From Salibaculum sp031581025 (lineage in GTDB: Bacteria > Pseudomonadota > Alphaproteobacteria > Rhodobacterales > Rhodobacteraceae), in assembly GCF_031581025.1 (NCBI RefSeq), contig NZ_JAVLCA010000025.1: a DNA stretch of 34,553 nucleotides, one strand, 5' to 3'. Shown here piece after piece: positions 1-8,234 of the stretch. Below the pieces are notes generated by a model. The model worked only from the letters and a program-made list of their open reading frames with translations, had not been told where the DNA came from and ran no database searches. The position numbers were made by a program, and so were the translations under genes. Within the stretch, counting starts at the first letter, position 1. Each line of letters begins with the position of its first letter.

Positions 1-1049
1 TGGGCCGCGCGCGCCTGCGCCTCGGTCAGGCCCACCTGGGCAAGCTCGGGATCGGTATAGGTGGTCCAGGGGATGTGATGGGTCTTTTGCCTGGCAGGCA
101 GCCCCAGCAGCGCCGAGCGGATCACGACGCCCGCATGATAGCCCGCGACATGAGTGAACTGCAGCCCCCCGGCCGCGTCGCCCACCGCGTAGACCCGACG
201 GTTGGAGGTCGAGCGCAGCGTGTCGCCCACCTTGACCCCGGACTTGTCCCAATCAATGCCACCGGTGTCGAGGTCCAGCCCCGAAACATTGACCTTGCGG
301 CCCACGGCCACCAGCAGATGCGAGCCGGTGAATTCGCCCTTTTCGGTCTTCAAAGTGATCCGGCCATCGGTTTCGGAGACCTTGCTGGCCTGCGCGCCCT
401 CGACAATCTTGATCCCCTCGGCGCGCAGCTTGTCCAGCACAATGGCGGCAAGCTCGGGGTCGTCCTTGCCCAGCGCCTTGGCACCCTCGATCACCGTGAC
501 CCTGGAGCCCAGCCGCCGATGCGCCTGCGCCATCTCCATGCCGATGGGGCCGCCGCCGATCACCAGCAGGTGTTCGGGCCGTTCGCGCAACTCGAAGATC
601 GTCTCGTTGGTGTGGACGGTGACATCCGCGATCCCGTCTATGGGGGGCACGAGAGGGGAAGACCCCGTCGCGACGACGAAGCGGCGCGCGGCGATCACCG
701 TGTCGCCTGCCTGCACCTCGGTCGGCGAGATGAAGCGACCATAGTCCTGTATCACCTTCACCCCCAGCCCTTCGAAACGTTCGACGCTGTCGTGCGGTTC
801 GATGGTGGCGATGACATTTGCCACGTGGTCCTTGGCGACCTTGAAGGCGACCTCCTGACCCGCCTTGGCCCGCTTGCCCTCGGACAGGAGCGCCTTGGAG
901 GGCACGCAGCCATAGTTGAGGCAGTCGCCGCCCATCTTGTGGCCTTCCAGCAGGACAACGTCAGCGCCCATCTGGGCCGCGCCGGCCGCGATGGACAGCC
1001 CGCCCGAACCGCCGCCGATGATGCACAGGTCAGTCTTGATACGGGTCAT
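1..1049 (-). CDS. Mercuric-reductase-like FAD/NAD(P) disulfide oxidoreductase (C-terminus cut by window edge)
   Basis: Class I pyridine nucleotide-disulfide oxidoreductase. About 349 residues are visible from the ATG at 1049; the dimerisation domain is lost past position 1. The N-terminal FAD site is IIGGGSGGLSIAAG (residues 10-23). The redox-active disulfide is GGDCLNYGCVPSK with Cys43 and Cys48 in a C-x4-C arrangement. A second Rossmann motif, VIGGGPIGMEMA, binds NAD(P)H, and the FAD-binding VYAVGDAAGG comes later. There is no N-terminal heavy-metal domain as in true MerA, so mercury reduction is not supported; a dihydrolipoamide-dehydrogenase-like thiol oxidoreductase of unknown substrate is the safer reading. 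It starts 3 nt after the stop of the TVP38/TMEM64 gene, so the two are co-transcribed, a pairing known from other bacteria. Confidence 0.85.
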   Translation of the reverse strand, partial: MTRIKTDLCIIGGGSGGLSIAAGAAQMGADVVLLEGHKMGGDCLNYGCVPSKALLSEGKRAKAGQEVAFKVAKDHVANVIATIEPHDSVERFEGLGVKVIQDYGRFISPTEVQAGDTVIAARRFVVATGSSPLVPPIDGIADVTVHTNETIFELRERPEHLLVIGGGPIGMEMAQAHRRLGSRVTVIEGAKALGKDDPELAAIVLDKLRAEGIKIVEGAQASKVSETDGRITLKTEKGEFTGSHLLVAVGRKVNVSGLDLDTGGIDWDKSGVKVGDTLRSTSNRRVYAVGDAAGGLQFTHVAGYHAGVVIRSALLGLPARQKTHHIPWTTYTDPELAQVGLTEAQARAA

Positions 1050-1052
1050 GAA

Positions 1053-1775
1053 TCAAAGCCCCTTCTTGCCGCGCAGGGCCTTGAGGATAACAGGCAACAG
1101 CGCCAGCGCACAAAGCCCGAGGATCGGAAGCAGAATCTGCGACTCAAAAATGATGCCCAGGTTCGGCGTCTCGCCGCGCGAGAAAACCTCGCCCAGCCCC
1201 GCCCCCACCGAGGTATAGACCACCGCGCCGGGAATGATGCCGAGGAAGGTCGAAACCACGAAGCGGCGCAGCGGCACCTCCAGGAACGAGGGGATCAGGT
1301 TGGCCAGGAAGAACGGCACCGCCGGCACCAGGCGGATCAGGAACAGCATCGACCACTGGTTCTGGTCGATGCCGTCCTTGATCTTCTTGACGGTGCCTTC
1401 CGCGCCCTCGAGCTTGCGGCCCAATTGCTCGCCAAAGCCCCAGCGCGCGGCCTGGAAGATGCCAACCGCCCCGATGGTGGCACCGGTGACATTGAACAAG
1501 GCGCCGGGAAAGATGGCAAAGAGGAACCCGCCGGTCAGGGTCATGACCGTGGCCCCGGGCAGGGAAAAGGCGACGATGAGCGCGTAGAGCAGGACGAAGA
1601 CCCCCGCCGTCACCAAGTAGTTCGCGTCGCGGAAGGCGATCAGAGCTTCGCGGTTCTCGGCCAGTGCCTGAAAGCTCAGGTAGTCGCGCAGGTAGACGGC
1701 GCCCAGCGCGGCCACCGCGAAGATGACCAGGATCGGCAGGCGTTTCAGCCAAGGTCGACTTGGTGTCTCTGTCAT
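1053..1775 (-). CDS. TVP38/TMEM64 family (DedA-like, VTT domain) membrane protein
   Basis: About 240 residues from MTETPSRPW; an ATG 18 nt upstream (1793) is an alternative start, and neither has a well-spaced ribosome binding site. There is one N-terminal membrane segment (ILVIFAVAALGAVYL), then hydrophobic blocks separated by the family's conserved region: FSLPGATVMTLTGGFLF, GATIGAVGIFQAARWGFG, a charged stretch, and IRLVPAVPFFLANLIP. The re-entrant loop pattern FSLPG...TGGFLFG and the RLVP/PF motif are typical of VTT-domain (SNARE-associated/DedA) proteins, some of which act as lipid scramblases or transporters. Its substrate here is unknown. A TATACC at 1819-1824 (minus) could be a -10 element, without a clear -35. 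The downstream partner is the flavoprotein oxidoreductase. Confidence 0.85.
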   Translation of the reverse strand: MTETPSRPWLKRLPILVIFAVAALGAVYLRDYLSFQALAENREALIAFRDANYLVTAGVFVLLYALIVAFSLPGATVMTLTGGFLFAIFPGALFNVTGATIGAVGIFQAARWGFGEQLGRKLEGAEGTVKKIKDGIDQNQWSMLFLIRLVPAVPFFLANLIPSFLEVPLRRFVVSTFLGIIPGAVVYTSVGAGLGEVFSRGETPNLGIIFESQILLPILGLCALALLPVILKALRGKKGL

Positions 1776-1975
1776 GTCGCGCACGTCGGGCATCCTCTCT
1801 GGCCGGGAACAAGCGTGGGGTATAGATGGCGCAGCGGCGCGGCGCGCGATAGGGGGGTCACGCCGCCTTGATGGGCGGTGAAGGTTTCGTTGGAAATCCG
1901 TCGGCCGGCACCCCGATCTGTAACATCCCGGGCCGGTCACGCCGGGTTTGTTGCAGAAAACCCCCGGCTGCCGCG

Positions 1976-2004
1976 TTGACAGGTGGGCGGGCGGGCTCTA
2001 AACG
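1976..2004 (+). promoter_or_regulatory. Sigma70-type promoter for rpmH-rnpA-yidD
   Basis: TTGACA at 1976-1981, a 17-nt spacer and TAAACG at 1999-2004, about 70 nt before the rpmH start. The hexamers and the exact 17-nt spacing fit a housekeeping promoter. The rest of the 298-nt gap 1776-2073 shows only a GC-rich imperfect hairpin around 1941-1970 and no gene. Confidence 0.65.
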
Positions 2005-2073
2005 ATGGGCTTCGAGATGTGACCGGGGCTCGACACCCTTACGGGACTCGCCCCCAAGACCGGAGTTGTCGCG

Positions 2074-2208
2074 ATGAAGCGCACGTATCAGCCGTCCAAC
2101 CGTGTTCGCAAGAACCGTCATGGTTTCCGCGCCCGTATGGCCACCAAGGCCGGCCGCAAGATCCTGAACGCGCGCCGCGCCCGCGGCCGCAAGAACCTGA
2201 GCGCCTGA
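2074..2208 (+). CDS. rpmH: 50S ribosomal protein bL34
   Basis: 44-residue, very basic protein beginning MKRTYQPSNRVRKNRHGFRA and ending in GRKNLSA. This is the full family length, and the N-terminal signature is essentially invariant in bacteria. bL34 is a small 23S rRNA-binding protein of the large subunit. The gene lies 28 nt upstream of rnpA, the classic bacterial rpmH-rnpA pairing, and has a strong promoter at 1976-2004. dnaA, often beside rpmH in other bacteria, is not here; that is common in alphaproteobacteria. Confidence 0.97.
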   Translation: MKRTYQPSNRVRKNRHGFRARMATKAGRKILNARRARGRKNLSA

Positions 2209-2236
2209 CCGGCCGCCAGGTCGGGACGGGGTCATC

Positions 2237-2620
2237 ATGACCTCTGACAATAATACAACCGCCCCGGCCCACGCTGCGGCGGTTTCCCTTCGTGTGAACG
2301 GCCTCAAGAAACGCGCCGATTTTCTGGCCGCAGCCCGGGCCCGCGTGGCCCATTCCAAGGGGTTCGTGCTGCAGGCCCGCGACCGGGGCGATGATGGCCC
2401 GGCCCGCGTCGGTTTCACCTGCTCGAAGAAGGTCGGCAATGCCGTGGCCCGAAACCGCGCCAAGCGCCGCCTGCGCGAGATCGCCCGGCTCGAATTGCCG
2501 GACCAGGCCCGCCCCGGCTGGGACTACGTCCTGATCGGACGGCGCGAGGCCACCGCGACGCTTGATTTCAGGCGCCTGCGCGACGATCTCGGAAAAGCCT
2601 TGGCCGAGGTGCATTCATGA
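2237..2620 (+). CDS. rnpA: Ribonuclease P protein component
   Basis: 127 residues, basic. RnpA binds the RNase P RNA and helps it cleave the 5' leader of pre-tRNAs. The diagnostic RNR block is present as VGNAVARNRAKRRLREI (about residues 71-87), preceded by the central-cleft strand RVGFTCSKK. The first 20 or so residues (MTSDNNTTAPAHAAAVSLRV) are a poorly conserved extension; the start chosen has a purine-rich GGGACGGGG upstream. The stop overlaps the yidD start by 4 nt (ATGA), giving translational coupling. Confidence 0.95.
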   Translation: MTSDNNTTAPAHAAAVSLRVNGLKKRADFLAAARARVAHSKGFVLQARDRGDDGPARVGFTCSKKVGNAVARNRAKRRLREIARLELPDQARPGWDYVLIGRREATATLDFRRLRDDLGKALAEVHS

Positions 2621-2838
2621 CACCACCCGCCTATATCGCCTCATTGCCCGTTCGGGCCTATCGGCTGATCTTCAGTCCCTGGGTCGGGCATGGCTGCCGC
2701 TATCAGCCGACCTGTTCCGCCTACGCCATGGAGGCGCTCGAGAAACATGGCGCGCTCAAGGGCAGCTGGCTGGCCATGCGGCGCATCGGGCGCTGCCACC
2801 CCTGGGGCGGGCATGGCGTGGACAACGTGCCGGACTGA
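2617..2838 (+). CDS. yidD: Membrane protein insertion efficiency factor YidD
   Basis: 73 residues, full family length. The conserved signature is present: FSPWVGHGCRYQPTCSAYA (residues 19-37), with its two cysteines, and RIGRCHPWGGHGVDNVP near the C-terminus. YidD is a small inner-membrane-associated protein thought to help YidC-dependent insertion. It overlaps rnpA by 4 nt. In many bacteria yidC follows directly; here an EAL-domain gene intervenes, so yidD and yidC are about 1.9 kb apart but in the same orientation. Confidence 0.95.
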   Translation: MTPPAYIASLPVRAYRLIFSPWVGHGCRYQPTCSAYAMEALEKHGALKGSWLAMRRIGRCHPWGGHGVDNVPD

Positions 2839-3146
2839 TTTCCGGCCGCACCGCGTCGCACCGCAAGACTCCCATTCCATGGCAAAGGACCAGGTGCCCG
2901 AGGCGCGACAGACCTTGTGCGCGGTGAATGCGCCGGAATGGCCGCATGAGCGTACCGGGCGCTGATGAAGGGGGGCCTGTCCCGTCTGCTGGCCCAGCGG
3001 TTTCCCGATTTCGCCGGGCCGGCGCGTGGGGGGGGTCATGAAAATTATAGCGATTTTCCAAAGCGCCATTAACGGTCCTTGCAAGGGGCTGCCCCAGTCT
3101 GCCCCCGAACCTGCCCGAGTTCGGGCGCGTCAGAGGAACGACAGGA
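2839..3146 (+). other. 308-nt intergenic region between yidD and the EAL-domain gene
   Basis: No convincing gene. It holds an AT-rich patch at about 3038-3075 in an otherwise GC-rich setting, which may carry the promoter of the EAL-domain gene, although no clear -35/-10 pair was seen. A perfect hairpin lies at 3104-3125: CCCGAAC, an 8-nt loop, GTTCGGG, ending 21 nt before the ATG at 3147. A 28-codon open frame at 2879-2965 has no recognisable family features. No T-rich terminator was seen after yidD. Confidence 0.5.
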
Positions 3147-4670
3147 ATGACCAAGGGGGCCGGGGCGTTCCATCTTTCAAGCACGCGGGCGCGGCTCCTG
3201 GCGCCGGGCCTGGCAACGGCCGTGGCCGGCACCCTGGTGGGCGCTGGGGCCAGTGGCGCCGCGGCCATGGTCGCCGGTCTCGCCTTTGTGGCTACCGGGG
3301 CCGCCGCGTGGCGCGCCGGGACCCTGCCCGCGCTGGCGCGACGCGACGCCCCGATCACCCGGTTGCACACGCGGGCAGGGCTGCTGGCCCGGCTGCGCCG
3401 GCCCGCGGCCCTGGCGTCGACCACGCCGGTCCTCGTGATCCTGGCCGAGATCGACGACTTCCATCAGCTGGAGGAACGGCACGCCCGCCCCGTGATCGAG
3501 GCTTTTTTGCGCCACTGTGCCGATCGCCTTGTCGATCTGCTGGCCCCGGGGAACCTGACCGCGCACCTCGACGGGTCGCGCTTCGCGGTCGCCGCGACGG
3601 GCGTCGATGCGCGCACGCTCGAGACAGCGCTGCAGTGTGCCACGCGGCTGCAGCAGGCGCTTTCAACACCGTTCCGGTCCTCCTGCGGGGCGATCCAGGC
3701 CACGGCCTCGGTCGGCTTTGCCCTGTCCGACAGGATCGGGTCATCCGACCCGCATGACCTGATGCAGGCGGCGACCTGCGCCCTCGTCGAGGCCCGACGC
3801 AACGCCCCGGCGGCGATCCGGTCTTATTCGGACGGGATGCGCAAGCGGATCGCCGCGCGTTGCGAGCTGACGCGTGATATCGAAACCGGCCTGACATCGG
3901 GCCAGATCCGCCCGTTTTTCCAGCCCCAATTCGAGCTGCGCTCGGGCCGCCTCGCCGGGTTCGAGACGCTCACCCGCTGGCATCACCCCAGGCTGGGCCT
4001 GATCTCACCCGCCGAGTTCCTGCCAATCCTGCGGGAGACAGGCCGCATGGAGCATCTGGGACAGTTGATGGTGTCCAGCGCACTGGACGCGCTGCGCCGC
4101 TGGGATGACCTCGGCCACCAAGTGCCCCAGGTCGGCGTCAACTTCTCGACCGAGGACCTGCGCGCGCCACAGTTGGTCGACCAGCTGGCGATGACCCTGG
4201 AAGCGCGCGGCATCGTCCCCCATCGCCTGGTGATCGAGGTGCTGGAAACGGTCGTGGCCCGCTGTGGCGACGACCAGGTCGCGCGCAACCTGGCCGGGTT
4301 GTCCCGGCTGGGCTGTGGCATCGACCTGGACGACTTCGGCACCGGCTACGCCTCGATCACCAATATCTGCAAGCTGTCGATCAACCGCATCAAGATCGAC
4401 CGCAGCTTCATCGGGCGTGCCGACGCGGACCCGGAGCAACAGGACATGATCGCCGCGATCCTGACCATGGCCGACCGGCTGCATCTGCAGACCCTGGCCG
4501 AGGGCGTGGAAACCCCGGGCGAACAGGCCAAGCTGACGCAGCTGGGGTGCGAATATGCCCAGGGCTTTCTTTTCGCCCGGCCGATGCCGCTGGAGGAGGC
4601 GGACACCTGGCTGGCCGGACAAGCCACCGCCCCTGCCCCGCCGGTGACCCTGCGCCGCAAAAGCGCCTGA
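3147..4670 (+). CDS. Membrane-anchored EAL-domain cyclic-di-GMP phosphodiesterase with degenerate GGDEF domain
   Basis: 507 residues. Two hydrophobic stretches (about 18-35 and 38-56) suggest an N-terminal membrane anchor. Residues 70-230 resemble a GGDEF domain, but the active-site loop reads DGSRF (142-146), so diguanylate cyclase activity is unlikely; it may be regulatory. The EAL domain spans about 240-495 with the signature as ETL (Glu273), Asn332 in VNFS, Glu364 in VIEVLE, DDFGTGY (395-401), Lys416 in IKIDRSF, the AEGVET loop (451-456) and Gln472 in YAQGF. These metal-binding and catalytic positions are all kept, so hydrolysis of c-di-GMP to pGpG is likely. The start is supported by AGGAACGACAGGA just upstream. 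Confidence 0.92.
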   Translation: MTKGAGAFHLSSTRARLLAPGLATAVAGTLVGAGASGAAAMVAGLAFVATGAAAWRAGTLPALARRDAPITRLHTRAGLLARLRRPAALASTTPVLVILAEIDDFHQLEERHARPVIEAFLRHCADRLVDLLAPGNLTAHLDGSRFAVAATGVDARTLETALQCATRLQQALSTPFRSSCGAIQATASVGFALSDRIGSSDPHDLMQAATCALVEARRNAPAAIRSYSDGMRKRIAARCELTRDIETGLTSGQIRPFFQPQFELRSGRLAGFETLTRWHHPRLGLISPAEFLPILRETGRMEHLGQLMVSSALDALRRWDDLGHQVPQVGVNFSTEDLRAPQLVDQLAMTLEARGIVPHRLVIEVLETVVARCGDDQVARNLAGLSRLGCGIDLDDFGTGYASITNICKLSINRIKIDRSFIGRADADPEQQDMIAAILTMADRLHLQTLAEGVETPGEQAKLTQLGCEYAQGFLFARPMPLEEADTWLAGQATAPAPPVTLRRKSA

Positions 4671-4785
4671 GGCCCAGTTGCGCAAGGCGGCATCGGGCCC
4701 TGATCGGGGGCAAAATCGCTTGACCTTTGCCCCCCCGACCTGTTGAACGCCCCTGACCCAAGATCAGCAATTCCGGGCGGTTTCG

Positions 4786-6645
4786 ATGGACGATCAGAAC
4801 AAGAACCTCATTCTCGCGACGGCGCTCAGCTTTGTCGTGATCCTTGTCTGGTTCCTGCTGTTCCCACCGCCGGAACAGTCCCCCGGCATCACCGACGCCG
4901 ATGGCGAGATCACCGCACCCGAGTCCGCCCCCGAATCTGCGCGCGCAACCGCCAGCGACGACGAGACCGCCGCCCCCTCGGTCGCCGACACCCCGGCCCA
5001 AGGCACCGGACAGGCCTTGGGCCAGACGGTCGACGCCGCCCTGGCCGAGGCCGAGCGGGTCGAGATCGCCACCCCGCGCCTGACCGGCTCGATCTCGCTC
5101 AAGGGCGGGCGGATCGACGACCTGTCGCTTTCGGACTATCGCGAGGACCTGGCCGAGGACTCCGACCTGGTGCGCCTGTTGTCCCCGGTGGGCAGCGCCG
5201 ACCCGTATTACGCCCTGCATGGCTGGATCGCCACGGTTGGCGTCGAGCGGGGCCAGGTGCCCGGCCCCGACACGATCTGGTCGGTCGAGAGCGGCTCGAC
5301 ACTGGCCCCCGGCGACCCGGTCACCCTGGCCTGGAGCAATGACGCCGGGTTGACCTTCCGCAAGACCATTTCGGTGGACGAGGACTACATGTTCACGATC
5401 CGCCAGTCGGTCGAGAATGCCAGCGAGGCGGATGTCGCCATGCGCCCCTACGGCCTCGTCGCCCGCCACGGCGAGCCCGAGACCATCGGCTTCTTTATCC
5501 TGCACGAGGGCGTCGTGCGCATGTCGGACGGCACGCTGGAGGAAACCAGCTACGGCAAGATGCCCGACCTGACCGCGGACGAGAGCCGCGTCGAGGTCGC
5601 CGAGAACGGCTGGGTCGGCTTCACCGACAAATACTGGATGACCACACTGATCCCCGAGCCCGGCACGGAATTCCGCTCGGTCGCCCGGGCCGCGGGTGTG
5701 GACGACGACAACCCTGAAAGCGGCGTCTTCCAGACCGAGACGATCTACGCCCAACAGACCGTCGCGGCGGGCGAGACGCTATCGGCGGAAACCCAGCTCT
5801 TTGCCGGCGCCAAAGAATGGGGCACGATCCGGGACTATGAACAGGCCGGGATCGAGGGCTTCATAGACTCCATCGACTGGGGCTGGTTTTTCTTCCTGAC
5901 AAAGCCGATCTTCGCCGTGCTGCACTGGCTGAACGAGTTGATCGGCAACATGGGCTGGTCAATCATCGGCCTGACCCTTCTCATCAAGGCCGTTCTCTTT
6001 CCGCTTGCCTTCAAATCCTATGTCTCGATGGCCAAGATGCGCGAGCTTCAGCCCGAGATGGAAAAGCTCAAGGAGCGCGCGGGCGACAACCGCGAAGAGA
6101 TGCAGAAGGGCATGATGGAGCTCTACAAGACGAACAAGGTCAATCCGGCCTCGGGGTGCTTGCCGATCCTGCTGCAGATCCCGATCTTCTTCTCGCTCTA
6201 CAAGGTGATTTTCGTCACGATCGAACTGCGCCACGCCCCATGGTTCGGCTGGATCAAGGACCTTTCGGCGCCCGACCCCTCGTCGATCCTGAACCTCTTC
6301 GGCCTGCTGCCCTGGTCCACGCCGGAGCCCGGTTCGATCTTCTTCATCTTCAGCCTGGGTATCCTGCCGATCCTGCTGGGCATCTCGATGTACCTTCAGC
6401 AGAAGCTGAACCCTGCGCCCACGGACCCGACGCAGAAGATGATCTTCGCCTGGATGCCCTGGGTCTTCATGTTCATGCTGGGCGGCTTTGCCAGCGGGCT
6501 GGTGCTCTACTGGATTTCCAACAACGTGATCACCTTCCTGCAGCAATACACGATCATGCGCAGCCAGGGCTACAAGCCCGACCTGGTCGGCAACATCATA
6601 GGCTCGTTCCGAAAAAAGGGGGACGGGGCATCAAAGGAAAAGTGA
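4786..6645 (+). CDS. yidC: Membrane protein insertase YidC
   Basis: 619 residues, the long Gram-negative form. It inserts and folds inner-membrane proteins, alone or with SecYEG. An N-terminal membrane anchor (about residues 7-25) is followed by a Pro/Ala/Glu-rich linker and the large periplasmic beta-sandwich domain (about 80-360). Five C-terminal core helices start near residues 365, 388, 457, 515 and 551. The hydrophilic-groove basic residue is Lys401 (LTLLIKAVLFPL), followed by the cytoplasmic hairpin SYVSMAKMRELQPEMEKLKE. A weak promoter-like TTGACC lies at 4720-4725 without a good -10. The gap to engB is 64 nt. Confidence 0.97.
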   Translation: MDDQNKNLILATALSFVVILVWFLLFPPPEQSPGITDADGEITAPESAPESARATASDDETAAPSVADTPAQGTGQALGQTVDAALAEAERVEIATPRLTGSISLKGGRIDDLSLSDYREDLAEDSDLVRLLSPVGSADPYYALHGWIATVGVERGQVPGPDTIWSVESGSTLAPGDPVTLAWSNDAGLTFRKTISVDEDYMFTIRQSVENASEADVAMRPYGLVARHGEPETIGFFILHEGVVRMSDGTLEETSYGKMPDLTADESRVEVAENGWVGFTDKYWMTTLIPEPGTEFRSVARAAGVDDDNPESGVFQTETIYAQQTVAAGETLSAETQLFAGAKEWGTIRDYEQAGIEGFIDSIDWGWFFFLTKPIFAVLHWLNELIGNMGWSIIGLTLLIKAVLFPLAFKSYVSMAKMRELQPEMEKLKERAGDNREEMQKGMMELYKTNKVNPASGCLPILLQIPIFFSLYKVIFVTIELRHAPWFGWIKDLSAPDPSSILNLFGLLPWSTPEPGSIFFIFSLGILPILLGISMYLQQKLNPAPTDPTQKMIFAWMPWVFMFMLGGFASGLVLYWISNNVITFLQQYTIMRSQGYKPDLVGNIIGSFRKKGDGASKEK

Positions 6646-6709
6646 TGTCATCGCAGGCGCCGCAGGGGCCAGCCCCATGTCGCCGGCACAGCACCGGCGG
6701 GGCACTGTG

Positions 6710-7360
6710 ATGCACCTGCCCTTCCCCATTGCCCAGATCCAGACAGACGCCCACCGTGAGGCTGGCCGCAAGCTCTTCGCAGGTCAGACAGAGTTCCTCA
6801 AGGGTGTAGTCGCCATGTCCGGGTTGCCCACACCCGACCGCCCCGAGGTCTGTTTTGCCGGGCGCTCGAACGTGGGGAAGTCAAGCCTGATCAATGCCCT
6901 GACCGGGCGCAAGGGGCTGGCGCGCGCCTCGAACACGCCCGGGCGCACCCAGGAGATCAACTATTTCGAGCTGGGCAGCAGCCACTACCTGGTGGACCTG
7001 CCCGGATATGGCTTCGCCAATGCGCCGGTCACGGTCGTCGAGAAATGGCAGGCGCTGCTCCGGCACTATCTCGCCGGCCGCCAGACCCTGCGCCGGGCCT
7101 TCGTTCTGGTGGACAGCCGCCACGGGATCAAGCCTGTGGATGAGGAGATCATGAGCCTGCTCGACCAGGCCGCCGTGACATTCCAGTGCATCATGACCAA
7201 GACGGACAAGGTCAAGGAAAAGGACCTGGGGCGCGTGCTGACCCAGGTGCGCGAGCGGCTTACCACGCATCCCGCCGCATTTCCGGAACTGGTCCTGACC
7301 TCGTCGGACAAGGGCCTCGGGATCGACGTCTTGCGCAGCATCATTGCTGGAATAGACTGA
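6710..7360 (+). CDS. engB: Ribosome biogenesis GTP-binding protein EngB (YihA/YsxC)
   Basis: 216 residues from MHLPFPIAQ; an in-frame ATG 33 nt upstream (6677) is less likely, since the MxLPFP start fits the family as I recall it and GGCGGGG precedes it. A TRAFAC-class GTPase needed for late 50S assembly. The G motifs are visible: G1 GRSNVGKSS (51-59), the switch region NTPGRTQEINYF, G3 DLPGYGFA, G4 TKTDK and G5 LTSSDKG. It lies between yidC and argB on the same strand; the gap to argB is only 7 nt, so engB and argB are probably co-transcribed. Confidence 0.95.
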   Translation: MHLPFPIAQIQTDAHREAGRKLFAGQTEFLKGVVAMSGLPTPDRPEVCFAGRSNVGKSSLINALTGRKGLARASNTPGRTQEINYFELGSSHYLVDLPGYGFANAPVTVVEKWQALLRHYLAGRQTLRRAFVLVDSRHGIKPVDEEIMSLLDQAAVTFQCIMTKTDKVKEKDLGRVLTQVRERLTTHPAAFPELVLTSSDKGLGIDVLRSIIAGID

Positions 7361-7367
7361 CCCCAAC

Positions 7368-8234
7368 ATGAAGACACAGGATATGAACCGCGACTGGATC
7401 GCAACAGCCAAGACCCTCAACCAGGCGCTGCCCTACATGCAGCGCTATGCCGGGGCGATCGTTGTCATCAAGCTGGGCGGGCACGCCATGTCCAGCCAGG
7501 CGGCGATGGAGGATTTCGCCCGCGACGTGGTGCTGATGCAGCAGGTCGGCGTGAACCCGGTGATCGTCCATGGGGGCGGGCCGATGATCAACGAGATGCT
7601 CGATCGGCTGGGCATCGTCAGCGACTTCGTCGGCGGCAAGCGCGTCACCGACGCCAGGGTCGTCGAGGTGGTCGAGATGGTGCTGGCCGGCACGGTCAGC
7701 AAATGGATTACGCATGCCATCAACCAGCAAGGCGGCCGTGCCGTGGGCCTGTCCGGCAAGGACGCCCACCTGATCACCTGCGACCAGGACGCGCCCGAGC
7801 TTGGCCTGGTGGGCACCCCGGCCGAGGTCGATCCAGGCCTGCTGCACACCCTGTTCGAGGCCCGTACTATTCCGGTGATCGCGCCACTGGGCGCGGGCCG
7901 CAATGGCGAGACGCTCAACATCAACGGCGACACCGCCGCCGGGGCGGTGGCCGCCGCGCTCAAGGCCGACCGGCTGCTGCTGCTGACGGATGTCGAGGGC
8001 GTCAAGGACGCAGAGGGCCACCTCTTGACCGAGCTTTCGCCCGACCAGATCCGCACACTGACCAAAGACGGCGTGATCGCGGGCGGCATGATCCCCAAGA
8101 CCCAGACGGCGCTTGGCGCCATCGCGGGGGGCGTGCATGCGGTGGTGATCCTGGACGGGCGTGCACCCAACGCGGTGCTGCTCGAGTTGTTCACAGACCA
8201 CGGGGCGGGTTCGCTGATCCGCACGCCGCGGTGA
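7368..8234 (+). CDS. argB: Acetylglutamate kinase
   Basis: 288 residues. Phosphorylates N-acetyl-L-glutamate in the second step of arginine biosynthesis. The amino-acid kinase signatures are present: IKLGGHAM near residue 35, VIVHGGGPMINEML for substrate and phosphate binding, the NINGDTAAGAVA block, and LLLLTDVEGVKD. The GGM(I)PK motif near the C-terminus is also intact. An N-terminal helix of about 25 residues (DWIATAKTLNQALPYMQRY) is of the type found in hexameric, arginine-sensitive enzymes, so feedback inhibition is plausible. The stop overlaps the GTG start of the next gene by 4 nt. Confidence 0.97.
   Translation: MKTQDMNRDWIATAKTLNQALPYMQRYAGAIVVIKLGGHAMSSQAAMEDFARDVVLMQQVGVNPVIVHGGGPMINEMLDRLGIVSDFVGGKRVTDARVVEVVEMVLAGTVSKWITHAINQQGGRAVGLSGKDAHLITCDQDAPELGLVGTPAEVDPGLLHTLFEARTIPVIAPLGAGRNGETLNINGDTAAGAVAAALKADRLLLLTDVEGVKDAEGHLLTELSPDQIRTLTKDGVIAGGMIPKTQTALGAIAGGVHAVVILDGRAPNAVLLELFTDHGAGSLIRTPR

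Noticed and set aside
2879..2965. 28-codon open frame after yidD
   Set aside because: No recognisable family, no clear ribosome binding site, and chance frames of this size are common at this GC content.
3570..3590. Diguanylate cyclase activity of the EAL-domain protein
   Set aside because: The GGDEF loop reads DGSRF, lacking the metal-binding Asp/Glu needed for catalysis.
3038..3757. Open frame starting MKIIAIFQSAIN after a G-rich stretch
   Set aside because: It runs in another frame through the EAL-domain gene and becomes Arg/Gly/Pro-rich; the EAL frame has clear motifs.
6644..6712. 22-codon frame overlapping the yidC stop and the engB start
   Set aside because: Too short and without similarity to anything I know; more likely simple spacer.
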